A stretch of DNA of 64,000 bases from Silene conica (GCA_029255685.2 CM055313.2:77788641-77852640), one strand, 5' to 3'; shown: positions 37,504-50,401, counted from the first letter of the stretch. Numbers and translations: made by a program. The notes: generated from the sequence alone by a model not told the origin.

Positions 37504-37998
37504 CTAGGTAGCACCAAAACGGACACGGACACGACACGGACACAGGACACGGCATGCCATGAAAGTTAGGACACGGGACACGGCATTTAAATTTAATAAA
37601 ATATACATTTTATAGTTATAAATTTTTGATTTTATTTTTGTAAAAGTATTTGATATTAATTTTAAATAAGTGAATGTAAAACTTGCCCTTGATAATAAAT
37701 TTATTTTCATTCCTCATCCGAATTAATATTCTAATTGATCTTTTTCGATAACGCATTTCTCATCTCAAGAACATCATTAACCGCAAGGGATAACCAAATA
37801 TAGTGGACACGCGACGGACACGGCTCAAATACCATGGACACGCGTCGGACACGTGACCAAATAAATGTAGAAAGTTAGACACGGCTGTTTAGGTGTTTAG
37901 GTGTTGGACACGTTTCGGCGTGTGTCCGTGGAGTGTCGGTGTCGGACACGGTGTCGGACACGGTACGGCTCATTAGGAGAAGTGTCCGTGCTACCTAG
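37504..37998. mobile_element. hAT-like non-autonomous element, 495 bp
   Basis: The terminal inverted repeat CTAGGTAGCAC is perfect at both ends. It is flanked by a perfect 8-bp target duplication AGTCTGAA (37496-37503 and 37999-38006), the hAT hallmark. The ends are filled with GGACACGG / GTGTCCG words in both orientations around an AT-rich centre. There is no transposase and no ORF. Confidence 0.9.
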
Positions 37999-38006
37999 AG
38001 TCTGAA

Positions 38007-39551
38007 TTAAAAAAGACAAGAAAGATAATCTGAAAAAGAAAATGCATCTATCATTTTATCCTTTTTATTTTGTACTTGTATAGTTGGTATTTACGGAGTA
38101 AAATGTTTTGACATATTTGGTGTCGCTAAATACGTGTGTAAGATAACAACAAATAAGATTCAAATCAACATTCGCATCTGCGCATGATGTTGACACTTTG
38201 CGCTGATCTTAACTTGGTTAAAACGGACCCATTCGTTTTAAACGTGAACAAATGAAGGAAAAAAAAATAGGAAGGAGAAAAAAAAAATACTAGATGTCCA
38301 AAGAATGATAAAAGCGTGTACTATATATGCATGAGCAAAAGTATATGATACATTTTTATAAGGTGAATATGATAAAGTAATTTTTTTTTGCATTTTTTGA
38401 CTGAAGCCACCATCTTTAACTTCAACTTTCTTGAGGGGACAAATAAAACTTGACAAATGACCAGAATGATCTTCACTCATCAGAAACCACGGAAATCAAT
38501 AAACCCTATGAACCCCAAGATCCAAGAAGAGGGCGTAAAATGTATTTATGTCACAAGGACGTAGAAAGGAGGAGGGGGACAAGGACCATAAATATATATG
38601 CCTAGCAGAGCCAAAACTCCTACACTTTCGGAGCCACTCAGAACAGGCAAGTAAGCCGTAGTTCATTCGAAACGACTAGCAAGGAAAGACCTGACACACA
38701 AACAAACCACTTGAACAGCCCCGTGACCATCCCAAGAGGTCACGTAAAGATGGACACAACACACACCCAGTGTAAGATTACCAATGTCCTTATTTTTTGC
38801 CAGTATAAACAAACTAGACTATAAAAATAAGCCACTAAAGTTTAGAAAAACAACCACCACATTAATCCCACCAACTACACTACCAAGTAACCCGACTTCC
38901 TCCTACCCACCACGCCTCAACCAAGGAGGGCCACAACAACACAAGACCAGTCTCACCCCGATCACCCTAGGCCCAACCTACGTAGCCTTAATCACCAATG
39001 GACACCACAACACAGACCAACAAACCACTGAGACTCCAAATTCCAGACGAACCCCCCATGACCATCGATGTACATGCAACAGACCACCATCGGAGGATGA
39101 CAAAGACCAACATCAAACCAACAAAGAGTCCGACTAGTGGGGGCAAGGGGAAGGGGAGCCACTTAGTCGTCCCATGCCACGACCACATACGAGAAACAAA
39201 ACAGAATGAGTGAAACTCATCAAAACAGACCATTACACCATAGGTAAATGAACTTATCATAGATAGAGAAAGAGGCGAGTAGAAGGGAACATCAATGGGT
39301 TGTATGCACAACATTCAATGACATGCCAGGGGAACGAGAGAACGGAACAACCTCAGAACCAACCCACAAACCGGCAGCCCACAATGTGTGACCAGATCGT
39401 GCCAGAAAAACCAACAGGAGACGGGGGTGAGATCAATCTTGAGACGATCGCGGCTCCGATAAGGCGTGAGCAATCGCCGGAGACCCATCTCCGGCGAGAA
39501 GGAAAGAGGAGCAATGGGAATAGCGTGTGCGTGTGCATGAGAGACTCAAAA
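38007..39551. other. Intergenic DNA left of X3
   Basis: No gene is recognised. From about 38500 to 39551 the minus strand is G/T-rich and pyrimidine-led, like a plant 5' leader or the 5' region of a retroposed or LINE-type sequence. It continues on the other side of X3 (from 47925), because X3 inserted into it. The short ORFs on both strands here overlap one another and have no family signature. Confidence 0.4.
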
Positions 39552-39556
39552 CTTAG
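39552..39556. repeat. Target site duplication CTTAG of X3, left copy (right copy 47920-47924)
   Basis: CTTAG directly precedes the 5' LTR and directly follows the 3' LTR, the 5-bp duplication made by an LTR-element integrase. Confidence 0.93.
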
Positions 39557-40840
39557 TGTTGGGAAATGTGTCCTCAACAATAGTGCGATCACGTAATAAA
39601 ATCTCATAACGAGAATGCGCAAGGGATGATAAGATTTTATATTAGTCAACTGACCAACATTAATCGGTAATGATTGGCTAGCTAGAGTTTGACATTACTG
39701 TCGTATGACGGTGGTGGTCAGTTGATCCCTTTAGGTCACACCTTTAGGACAATTCCCTTAATTGATAAAATGATCAAATGTATATTGATACGATTTGATC
39801 ATATTCCTTAAACCCGTATATCGGGAAATCAGAGGTTAAATCTTATTGTAAGATTTATGTTTAAAATTGAAGCGTGTCAATTGTTAAACATTGAACGATA
39901 TTTTATTATATCGTAATTAGAATGAATTGGGTTATAATTATTACAAAGGTTGTAAATCGTATTGACGATAAATTTTGAATGACCATTTTATATGTTCGTA
40001 ATTTCGAATTACATGTCGAAATAATAAATATGATTTATTTAATTTTTAAATGGTATTTATATGTGATAAATATGCATTTTTAAGTTATAACAATTGTTAT
40101 TATAGTGTAACACTTTTGTTGTCACACTTATACAATTGATTAAAAGACAAAGATAAAATGGACTACATTTTAAATGGTAGTGTCGGTTTTATGGGGATGA
40201 TTAAGGATGTTTAAATTGTGTTTTAAAGGTTAAAGACACAATTATTGTCTAGCATTAAACCTAATGCTTAGACTTACATACCTATATCATTGATAAGCAA
40301 AATAAGCTTTATCTTTTATGCTTCCCCATGCCTTGAGCCGACTACCTATTCCCCATACCCACTCAATTAGTTTAACAAGCTTAAATTAATTATGTGAGTG
40401 ATATATAACCCATGGATTATCATCCTCATTCTTATTCTTTTTCTCTTCTCAACCTAGCCGAAATATACTAAGTTAAAGAGAGATTTTATAACCTCTAAAA
40501 TCATATTATAAGATAATATAAACATACTATTTGTAGTATTGAAATAATATTCTAATTAGAGAGATTAGAATAGTTTAAGGAAAACCAGTTCTTAGTCTAG
40601 CTACTACAAGATTTCGGTTGATCAAGGGGTTGTCTTGGTGCATCTTGGAGGAGGTGTTCTTGTTGAACATTGGAGGATCATCCTTGCTATAATTTTGGAC
40701 CGTGTGTAAGGGTTCAAAATCTCCTTATTTCCGCTTTTTAGCATGCATAAGATCATTATAATAAGTTAATTAAAATTTTAATTAAAGTATTAGTTTAGTA
40801 TGACTAAATATTTAGTTTATGAGCAACTAAAAACCTAACA
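39557..40840 (+). repeat. 5' LTR of X3
   Basis: 1,284 bp, starting TGTTGGGAAATGTG and ending AACCTAACA. A TATA-like box (TATATAA) lies at 40402-40408. It is followed by the primer binding site. Confidence 0.95.
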
Positions 40841-40842
40841 AT

Positions 40843-40854
40843 TGGTATCAGAGC
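40843..40854 (+). other. Primer binding site of X3
   Basis: TGGTATCAGAGC, initiator tRNA-Met type, two bases after the 5' LTR. Confidence 0.9.
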
Positions 40855-43283
40855 AATAGGTTGTTTGCATGCTTTCCGTTTACGTTTTTTACGGAGTTAT
40901 AGAGATAACAAAATAAAATTGAAATTTTCGTTTGATATAAGATATGCACGAAATAATTTAAGCATGATTACCTACTGTTTTCTAAAATGTTTTAGAATAT
41001 TTGGAATATATTTTGCATGAATATTGATTAATGGTATTTTAAATCTCGGATTTTATAAAGTTTTAATGGTTAAAATCGTTTATTTAGGGAAAAATAGTTA
41101 AAATTATCTTTTGGCCGAGATTTTTCAGTATGTTATCACATGTATTTTCTGTAATATGAATATGAATTTTCGTAAATTATGGACTTATAAAACGTGTGAT
41201 ATGAATTTTAAGGGTTAGAATGCAATAAGATGAATAAAAATGGGTTTGTATAGTTATATTATGAATTTGACTATAAAAATTTATGAGTATGTCACATGCA
41301 ATATTTAAAATTTATGCTAAATTTTCCAGAAATTTATCTCAAATATTGCAATATTATAGATTTTTAATGTAAAAATTGGGTAATTAGTGACATAATTTCG
41401 ACTTTAATAGTTTAAGTTGGAATTTGGCCATAAAAATTTAACACGATGTCATATATATTATTTCCAGCATGTATAAAATTTTCGAGAATTTTATCTTATT
41501 TTATGCTTGAGAAATAATTTTAAAGGTTAAAATCGTACGATATATGACGAAAATCGTTAAAATTTGCAATAGTTGTTAAAATGGCCGAAAAATTTAACTC
41601 ATATTATTCATATATGATATGTTCATCATGAAAATATTCTTGGGAGCCAAAAGTTTCAGATTTGATTTAATTTTAATTTGTTAAAGGTAGCATTTAAAAT
41701 TGAATATTTAGAGTCATCTATTTAAAATTTCGGCTATGGGGCTATGTGCCATTTAATTTTCTGTCCATTTTGTGTTCTTAAAATGTTTTTGAAGGTATAA
41801 AAATATTATTAGTATTTAATTTGCATTTATGAAATTAATTGTATAATTTTTGATTTAAAAATGCAGTTTTTAAGTGTTATTTATGAAATAATGTTAAAAC
41901 CGTATAAATACTAATATTTTAAGATTCTGAAATTTTTAAGAACATTCTGGATTTTTCAAAATTTGAATTTTGAATTTTCGAAATTTTTATGACTCTTTTG
42001 GATTTTATATTATTTTCCCCGTAAAACAGAGTAATACCGATCAATATTGAAATATATTAAGTTAAGTCATGTTCAAAGTTTGAGTAAGACTAAATTTTGA
42101 AACCTATAAGAGTTAGGATGATTAACTTAAGGATGAAAACTGTTTCATATAATGCATAGTGTTGTTAACCGTTAAAACACGCGATTCCATAAACCGAGGT
42201 TTGCGATAACTATTTAAATAAGTGTTTTAAATAGGACGATTTGGCTTAGGGTTTGCATGTTAATTCATATTTACATAAGCATTGCATACATTATTATGAA
42301 TGTCATGATTTTATTTACGTAATTTTGGGAATTATGTAATTTACTTAGTATGGCCTTAGTTTTTAATCGGTATTTCCCGTAATGTAAGGGGTTACCGATT
42401 CGGTTTTAATTTTGTGATCTCGTATCACCCAATTGTAATTTATTTCTATTTTATAATGTATAAAGTAGACTAGAAAAGTTGTGATTTTTGTAAAATCCGG
42501 AGTTCCTTGAAGACGGTGCCATTCGGAAAGGAGTTCCGACAAAGACGGTGTTTACCTCGAAGTGTGTGGCTCGTGAAGTTCAAGGGACCAAAGGAGTTGG
42601 TTTACGAATTTGTACTTTTATTATTTCTTTTCTAGGAAAGGCCATACTAGGGTTTATCTTTATGCTTTTATTTGCTTTTATATGTTTGCATGCATAGCCA
42701 AATCGTCATACTTCGTATCATGCATGTTTCGACCTAGTCGACCTAGTCTTTTATTTTATCGATAATTCACCGACTTAGTTCACTTAAACGGAGATAGATA
42801 ATAATTTGACTAGATCTCTTACATATAAATATTGAGACTTAGCCTTACCAAAAAGTACGGACCCATGAATCCCTTCTTCACAAGAACGTAGGCTCGGCTA
42901 CACCGGGGTACTAAAATTGTCACGTTGGGTAAGTGGGGTAATAAGATTACACCTTGAAATTTGGTTGATCTCAACGAAAGTATTCGTAACCGTAGTTGCA
43001 ATAAGTTCGGGCTAAAGACGTTTTTTAGAAAATTGTCGACCGAGAGTTCTAAGGTAGAACCGATTAAAGGGTTAATCCACCAAATTATACCAATACGGGT
43101 TGAATCGGCTACACCGTGCCCGAATTAGTATGGGTTTGGGTCTCGGGTTTGTTTACTTAATTGGGTAAGAGATCATTAAGTAAATATACTTAACATGTTT
43201 AAGTTTCTTAAATTTAAATTATGAATTTTAAAAATGATGTTGTTTTTCCTTTTATCATTGTAGTTTAATTTTCAACATCATCA

Positions 43284-44219
43284 ATGGCAACCAACGCTCC
43301 ACCTCTCACTAACGTATCATGGCTTCGATCCTTTATGGATCGTTGTAAACTCGATAAGCATGGTTCCAATTTTAAGGATTGGGATGCGCAATTGCTTTTG
43401 GCCGCTCAAGGTGACGATAAGAGTCGTTACCTATCCGAAGCCGCTCCTCCCGCTCTGACCGCTCGTTCGTCGGTCCAAACTCGTGAGGCCTATGAAGCCT
43501 ACATGAAAGAGTCCTCCGCTCTTAAAAATGTGCTCATCTTCTCCATGGAGCCGGATCTCCAAAGGAGTATGATTAAGTTGACCACATCATATGAGATATA
43601 CACCAAGCTTGCGACCATGTTTTCGCAAATTCCAAGGGTGATTCAATATGAGGCGGCTTCCGCCTTCTTTGACATTACATTCAAGGAAGGGCAAAAGATA
43701 AGCCCTCATGTGCTCAAACTCGTTGAGCTCGCGGAGACTCTAAAAGCGCAAAATGTTGATGTACCCGACTCTCTCATTATTGACCGAGTTCTTCACTCGC
43801 TCAATAAGGTTAAAGCGTATGCTCAATTCCGGGTGAATTTCAATATGCGAAACCAAGAGACCACATTGGATGAATTGCATAAGATGCTAGTCCAAGCCGA
43901 AAGGGACATGGGACTTCATGAAAGTTCCACCAAGGATGTTTTGAACATCGAAAAGAAAGGGAAAACGAGCTTCAAAAGGAATGCCTCTAAAGGCAAGGGC
44001 AAGAAAACGTTCAAGCCCAAGGCGACCAAAGAAAAGACCTTTTCGAAAGGCGCTTCCACCTCGTCTTCGAAATCGGAAGACAAGTGCCATTATTGCACGA
44101 GGATCGGTCATTGGAAGAGAAATTGCCCCAAATACTTAAGTGACCTCAAAAATGGAAAGGCAACCGCCGTAGGTAATAATTCTCGTTTAAATTCATGTCA
44201 TTTATCAACTTATGTATAA
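43284..44219 (+). CDS. Copia-type Gag (UBN2-like) of element X3
   Basis: The 311-residue intact frame starts MATNAPPLTNVSWLRSFMDR. It has a helical Gag region (residues about 10-220) with MEPDLQRSMIKL and VNFNMRNQETTLDEL, a Lys-rich linker (about 225-265), and one CCHC knuckle (CHYCTRIGHWKRNC) near residue 275. It is clearly homologous to the minus-strand Gag at 7336-8244. The long 3' region after it has no further element protein. An open gag in an otherwise non-coding element suggests that Gag is kept for packaging in cis. It is an element protein, not a host gene. Confidence 0.88.
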   Translation: MATNAPPLTNVSWLRSFMDRCKLDKHGSNFKDWDAQLLLAAQGDDKSRYLSEAAPPALTARSSVQTREAYEAYMKESSALKNVLIFSMEPDLQRSMIKLTTSYEIYTKLATMFSQIPRVIQYEAASAFFDITFKEGQKISPHVLKLVELAETLKAQNVDVPDSLIIDRVLHSLNKVKAYAQFRVNFNMRNQETTLDELHKMLVQAERDMGLHESSTKDVLNIEKKGKTSFKRNASKGKGKKTFKPKATKEKTFSKGASTSSSKSEDKCHYCTRIGHWKRNCPKYLSDLKNGKATAVGNNSRLNSCHLSTYV

Positions 44220-46634
44220 TGATACAAGCGTGTTGATATTTACCCTTTTTAATTGTTTTAAAGGGGCGCCTCCAAATAATGATAAGGGCAATGAGAAGGA
44301 AGCATGAAGTTCCTTACTTGGATGGCTATGGTAGCATCCAAATTGATCGAAGACTTAAAGAGCTAGCCTCTAATTTTCATATCGTCTTCTTTCATATTTT
44401 TCATTTTATTTTGGAACAATTTACTTTCTTGTAAGACAAGGATTAAAATCCTAAAACAATGGTTGTAATTTTGGATATTAGTGACTTGGTTTTCAACCCG
44501 AGTCACTACTTTTGTTCTTAATCAATGTTTTGATTTATCAAATAAATTGCATACCTTGTTAAAACATGAATAATAGTGATCTTATCACGCAATAAACATT
44601 GATACGATCAAGTATAATATAATCAAAGAGTTGATTAAAACGGAGAACTATACCACATGAAGGTACTTTCAATCATTTTGAGAAAATGTTAATTCATTAT
44701 ACGATGATCATTTTGAGTGAAAATGAGAATGAATTAATCATACCATAAACTTATATACATTGGTACGATCGAAATAAGCTATCCTTGTACAAATAGGGGT
44801 TATTTTAAAGGATAGAGTGGGAGAAAATATTCGACCTACAAACCAATGATATAACTATAGGACCTTAGAGAAGATTCCTGAAAGGGTTCTTAAGAGGAAA
44901 CCTAAATAAGATAACAAAAGAAACTACGAGAGGACACTGAAGAAACTACGGGAGGACACTCGAAGAAAGGTTCTTTATGTTCATTGTTTCAGTAGAAAAC
45001 CCCGTATGAATTCGGAAGGAAGATCGGCTCCATGAGATAAATCGGCTCCATGAGATAATGATTTTTCAGAGATTATAAGATAATAGAGGAGAAATCATCT
45101 ATCTATTCGAAGGCCAGACCGATTCCTTGAAGTAATGATTTCTCTATGATTATAAGATAATAAAGGAGAAATCATCTCAGTCCCCTCGACAGTAGTTTAT
45201 GTTGTGTCAGAAGGTATGATCTGAAAAGATGGATCACTATAGAGATAGTGATAATGATTCGAGTAATAGTTTAACATGCGAGAAATGAAATGTTCATTTA
45301 AGAAATCGAGAGATATTGTTTTCAGTGGGAGCGATATTCATTAAAGAATTGAGACCTACCATTTAGTGAGAATGGGTGATTCTTTAAGAGTAAAGAATAA
45401 GAGGTACTCAATTTAGATGAACAGAATGCTTAATATCATAAGATGATGGAGCTTTAAAGGGAAGGTTTATTATATGGATAATAAAAGGTCGCCCATTAGA
45501 AATTAGAATGGTTGGATACGTTATTCATAATGATGAATAAAACCATTATCAAATAGCCAAGATGAATGAAAATTATTAGAATGATGAAATCATAAATAGA
45601 CTACAATGTAGATTTCAGTACATAAGTGACTAAAGAGAGTGATTCTTCAATCCCTCCAGTATATCGATACGTCACAAGTTATAAGATAACAGTGGGAGCT
45701 TTCCTCCGGAAAGGAAACTCAAAATCTAGAAAGAGTTCTAGATATGTACTCAAATAGAATCATATTATACGGGATAATATGAGAATGAAGGAGACCAAAA
45801 TTTGTAAGTTTTGCAATCATGAATAAAGATTATTCGCAAAACACTAATACAAACAAATGATTATGCATCAAATGCAATGTAATAGTATTGACTATTGTTG
45901 CATGACAACATCATTTGAGTTATAATTAACTCAAAGTAAAAGATACTTTGTCAGAATCCAAATGGGTTGTAAGAGACAATATTGAACCCCATAAGTGAAC
46001 TGGATTGACTTAGTATGTCCCCTAGCCGCTTACATGAGGTGACGTCTCAAAGCGACTAGAATGTGAGGCGATTGATGGCAAGTTCAAGTGCCATAGAGTC
46101 ATATGTGATGACTAGTCGATCACATAGGCAGACTGCAGAGACACTCTGTCGGGCAAGGTGACCGCTTATAGAGTTCTGGAAATTTTATAATAGCCGGGTC
46201 GTGGCGAGAGCTGCTATAGTATTCTTGTGAGTCAATTCTTAGACTAAAGACTACTCTCCCAAGATGGTACAGTTTAGGCATAGCCTTGATCCATTCTCTA
46301 CGACTTTTCGTAACTGGAGTCAAATGGGATTGCTTCAGGCTGTGACTGACTGTGACTAGTTGAAGGAAGTAGTGCGATAGAAATTGTCCACCCCTTTGCA
46401 GGGTTGTTCAAATCTCAAGGCCACTAGAGGAGAAGTTAACTGGAAATGTGTGGCCACGCTCAGAAGGTATCTATGGTAGATAATTCCGGTCAAACATTTA
46501 TTCTCCAGATCGAGGAAACCACTCATGATATGATCAAATGCAAGTACGACCTCAGAGAGACATCTTGCATTGAGTGGGAGATTGTAATAGGACAAGAGAA
46601 TTGGTGACGCACACTTGTCGAGGACAAGTGGGAG
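44220..46634 (+). other. 3' non-coding internal region of X3
   Basis: About 2.4 kb without a supported ORF. It matches X1 (6043-7335 and 12177-13914, reverse strand) in blocks. Several GTGGGAG words occur before the polypurine tract at about 46621-46634. Confidence 0.75.
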
Positions 46635-47919
46635 ATTGTTGGGAAATGTGTCCTCAACAATAGTGCGATCACGTAATTAAATCTCATAATGAGAATGCGC
46701 AAGGGATGATAAGATTTTATATTAGTCAACTGACCAACATTAATCGGTAATGATTGGCTAGCTAGAGTTTGACATTACTGTCGTATGACGGTGGTGGTCA
46801 GTTGATCCCTTTAGGTCACACCTTTAGGACAATTCCCTTAATTGATAAAATGATCAAATGTATATTGATACGATTTGTCATATTCCTTAAACCCGTATAT
46901 CGGGAAATCAGAGGTTAAATCTTATTGTAAGATTTATGTTTAAAATTGAAGCGTGTCAATTGTTAAACATTGAACGATATTTTATTATATCGTAATTAGA
47001 ATGAATTGGGTTATAATTATTACAAAGGTTGTAAATCGTATTGACGATAAATTTTGAATGACCATTTTATATGTTCGTAATTTCGAATTACATGTCGAAA
47101 TAATAAATATGATTTATTTAATTTTTAAATGGTATTTATATGTGATAAATATGCATTTTTAAGTTATAACAATTGTTATTATAGTGTAACACTTTTGTTG
47201 TCACACTTATACAATTGATTAAAAGACAAAGATAAAATGGACTACATTTTAAGTGGTAGTGTCGGTTTTATGGGGATGATTAAGGATGTTTAAATTGTGT
47301 TTTAAAGGTTAAAGACACAATTATTGTCTAGCATTAAACCTAATGCTTAGACTTACATACCTATATCATTGATAAGCCAAATAAGCTTTATCTTTTATGC
47401 TTCCCCATGCCTTGAGCCGGCTACCTATTCCCCATACCCACTCAATTATTTTAACAAGCTTAAATTAATTATGTGAGTGATATATAACCCATGGATTATC
47501 ATCCTCATTCTTATTCTTTTTCTCTTCTCAACCTAGCCGAAATATACTAAGTTAAAGAGAGATTTTATAACCTCTAAAATCATATTATAAGATAATATAA
47601 ACATACTATTTGTAGTATTGAAATAATATTCTAATTAGAGAGATTAGAATAGTTTAAGGAAAACCGGTTCTTAGTCTAGCTACTACAAGATTTCGGTTGA
47701 TCAAGGGGTTGTCTTGGTGCATCTTGGAGGAGGTGTTCTTGTTAAACATTGGAGGATCATCCTTGCTATAATTTTGGACCGTGTGTAAGGGTTCAAAATC
47801 TCCTTATTTCCGCTTTTTAGCATGCATAAGATCATTATAATAAGTTAATTAATTTGTTAATTAAAGTATTAGTTTAGTATGACTAAATATTTAGTTTATG
47901 AGCAACTAAAAACCTAACA
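46635..47919 (+). repeat. 3' LTR of X3
   Basis: 1,285 bp, about 99% identical to the 5' LTR, ending AACCTAACA before the right CTTAG duplicate. TATA-like box at 47481-47487. Confidence 0.95.
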
Positions 47920-48341
47920 CTTAGGGTTTTTGGTTTTGGGTTTTTGAGAGAGGTGAGAGCTTTTTGCATATACAATACAACTTAAAATTTGAATTATATC
48001 CGATTTTGGTAAATGGAGATCGAAGTCAAATATACGGTTTCTAACCTTGTTTGATCCTTTTTCACGCAATCCACCAACACCGTCTCTCAGGAGTCACTAG
48101 CCACTAGTCAGTTACTACCTACTCTCTCTTATTCGGTCTAAAGTTCTCGTTTTCTTTTTCATGGTAGTTGAGTTTTGTTTTCTTTTCCTTATTTGGTAAA
48201 AAATTCACTTTCATGTGGAGTATGGTGTTTTGTGTGGTCTAAATTCATTTCCTTAATTTTTGTGCAAAAAAAAAGAAACTATAGACTGAATAGGAGAGAG
48301 TATATCCTAGCACGTACCATAAACACCCACCTTATTCAACC

Positions 48342-48392
48342 ACCATCAACCAACCTTTTTTTTTTTTTTTGAAGGGACCATCAACCAACCTT
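48342..48392 (-). mobile_element. Retroposition scar consisting of little more than a poly(A) tail
   Basis: ACCATCAACCAACCTT occurs at 48342-48357 and again at 48377-48392, a perfect 16-bp direct repeat. Between them are only 13 T and GAAGGG, which on the minus strand reads CCCTTC followed by A13. This is what target-primed reverse transcription would leave after copying just the tail of a LINE or SINE RNA. Confidence 0.7.
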
Positions 48393-49494
48393 CTTCACCC
48401 TAAATATAGCCAAAGCTTCATCCTTTGAGTACTTCTTTCGACCACAGCCAAAAACTATCTCAAGCCCTCCTCTAATGCTCTCGACAAACACTACTATACC
48501 TTTTTCATCGACGGCTTTGTGGGACGTGCATCAAAAGAGGACGGTGCGCGCTTGGTCATCGTAATGGTCTAACTCTTTGGAGACGACGGGTCTTTCAAAG
48601 TGGTCTACCAATCCCTACCTACCTGGTAGTTTTTTACTCATTTGTTTCATTTAAAACATATATCAGATATGATTGTCTTAAGGGACACCAAGTATAACTT
48701 TAAAATATGAAGTGATGTTTGAGAAAATTGAAATTATGAATGGCTAAGTAGAAAATAAGGAAATTAAATAAAGGATGTTTATCAATACTTATCTTAGATA
48801 GGCCATTTGACGTTGTCTCACTTTCCTAAGATTTATAATCTAGTTATTCCATTTATCCTAACCACCCATTATAAACACCTACCACTACCACCACCAACCA
48901 TCACCACCTTGCACGTCTAACTATTGTTGCGCTAACGATACTCCTCCGTGGTCGCCGACACTACCACCACACTAACATCTGTATAACTTTACCCCTTTAT
49001 ATTCACACCCCACCGACAAAATCACCACAACAAATCTAAGCGAATCATCCCTCACCTCCGAAATCGCCTCCCCCGCCTATGCATGGAGACAACATACCTG
49101 ATAAACTTTAATTTAAATTTAGAAATTGGAATTTGGCTTAATTGATTATTAATTTAAAATTGAAATTTAAGTTCTTAAATCTCTACATAATTAATAATAG
49201 GATTATTTAACAAGAATACTCTATACTATTTGCCGTCTTCTCATAGTACTCTGAATTTCATTTTAACCTACAACAAACCATACTAATGAACATGTATTCT
49301 CATATTACACTTGCATTACTTTTAACCTGCTAAATCAGGTTAACATGCTAATTGTCCTAATTTTTATATAAAGAAAATTAATCATCCATTAAAAATATCG
49401 TCATATTAATCAAACATTGTAACATTATAAATCTATATACGACCACCTTACTTCCACCACCATATCCAAATATACCATCACTTCTCCACCGTCA

Positions 49495-49523
49495 TCCACC
49501 ACCACCACCACCACCACCACCAC
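49495..49523. repeat. CCA trinucleotide microsatellite
   Basis: About nine uninterrupted CCA/ACC units in a locally C-rich stretch. Confidence 0.9.
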
Positions 49524-50154
49524 ACCCCCATCTCCCCTTCATTCCTTACGAACCACACCACTGAAAAAACTGAAACATCCGAATTGGAATGATCTAGAAA
49601 AATGTAGGAAACGACAAATAACAACTGAAAGAATCTAACTCCAGATTAAGGGTCCTCCATGAGACCATAAGGGACTAAATGAAGACAAGATTTGGAAATG
49701 TTGATAACAAAAATGAACCAATTTGATTGCAAAACATCCATTTTCATTAAAATTACGAAATTAGAAAAAAAGGGAAGAAATTGGTGCACGCTTAGGAAAA
49801 TCCTTTTTCATTATGACCGTCACACAATAGCCTCCGTGAATCACCACTCATCTACTTCTCCTCTCACACTGGAGCAAGCTCCTTCGCCAAAAGTACCGAT
49901 GTTGCCTTCTTGAAATATGTTGCTCCTCTCCACCCACAATAGTGATGATTTTCAAAAATCTAACATCCCCATTTCAATTTGGGTGTAAATTTTAAGTCTG
50001 ATTTTGGGTAGTTGTGGTGCGTTCTCATGCCGATGTTAGATTCGGATGGGCTTTGAAGTGGGCATAAGTGTCATGGTGGTTGTGACGATGGTGATATGGA
50101 CTATGGTGAGGGATAAGGGGTGGTTGCGTAGGCTTTTGAAGGGGTAATAAGAAA

Positions 50155-50206
50155 TTTATAATTAAGGGTAAAATTATAATTAAGGGTAAAATTATAATTA
50201 AGGGTC
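50155..50206. repeat. 18-bp tandem repeat, about three units
   Basis: The unit AATTATAATTAAGGGTAA is repeated about three times, with small differences at the edges. Confidence 0.85.
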
Positions 50207-50401
50207 GATTAAGCCGCCTAAACAAGTAGTCGGTTGTCGAGTCTATTATGAGAAGGGAGGATGAATAGTGTGGTTTATTGTGGGTTAAATAAAATTTGGG
50301 GCATTATGAGAAGATGGCTAATAGTATGGAGTATTACTAATAAATAATCCATTAATAATAGTCATTTCAACTTTATCGCCTTCCCTTTTCTTTTAATAAA
50401 C

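Larger units (their letters stand above)
39557..47919 (+). mobile_element. Structurally complete gag-only Copia-type LTR element X3
   Basis: The layout is: 5' LTR (39557-40840), primer binding site (40843-40854), a 2.4-kb AT-rich leader, gag (43284-44219), about 2.4 kb of non-coding 3' DNA, the polypurine tract (GACAAGTGGGAGAT), 3' LTR (46635-47919) and a 5-bp target duplication. There is no protease, integrase, reverse transcriptase or RNase H, so it must have moved with enzymes supplied by an autonomous relative. The two LTRs differ at about 12 substitutions and one indel (about 1%), which suggests roughly 0.3-0.4 million years at 1.3e-8 substitutions per site per year. It looks whole for its class. 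Confidence 0.92.
47925..50267. other. Intergenic DNA between X3 and the LINE region
   Basis: No gene is recognised; scattered short ORFs lack family signatures. The stretch contains a minimal poly(A) retroposition scar (48342-48392), a CCA microsatellite (49495-49523) and an 18-bp tandem repeat (about 50155-50206), listed separately. Confidence 0.5.

Noticed and set aside
38988-39314. Minus-strand hydrophobic 108-codon ORF left of X3
   Set aside because: It overlaps equally long plus-strand frames, has no family match I recognise, and probably reflects a G/T-rich leader-like sequence.
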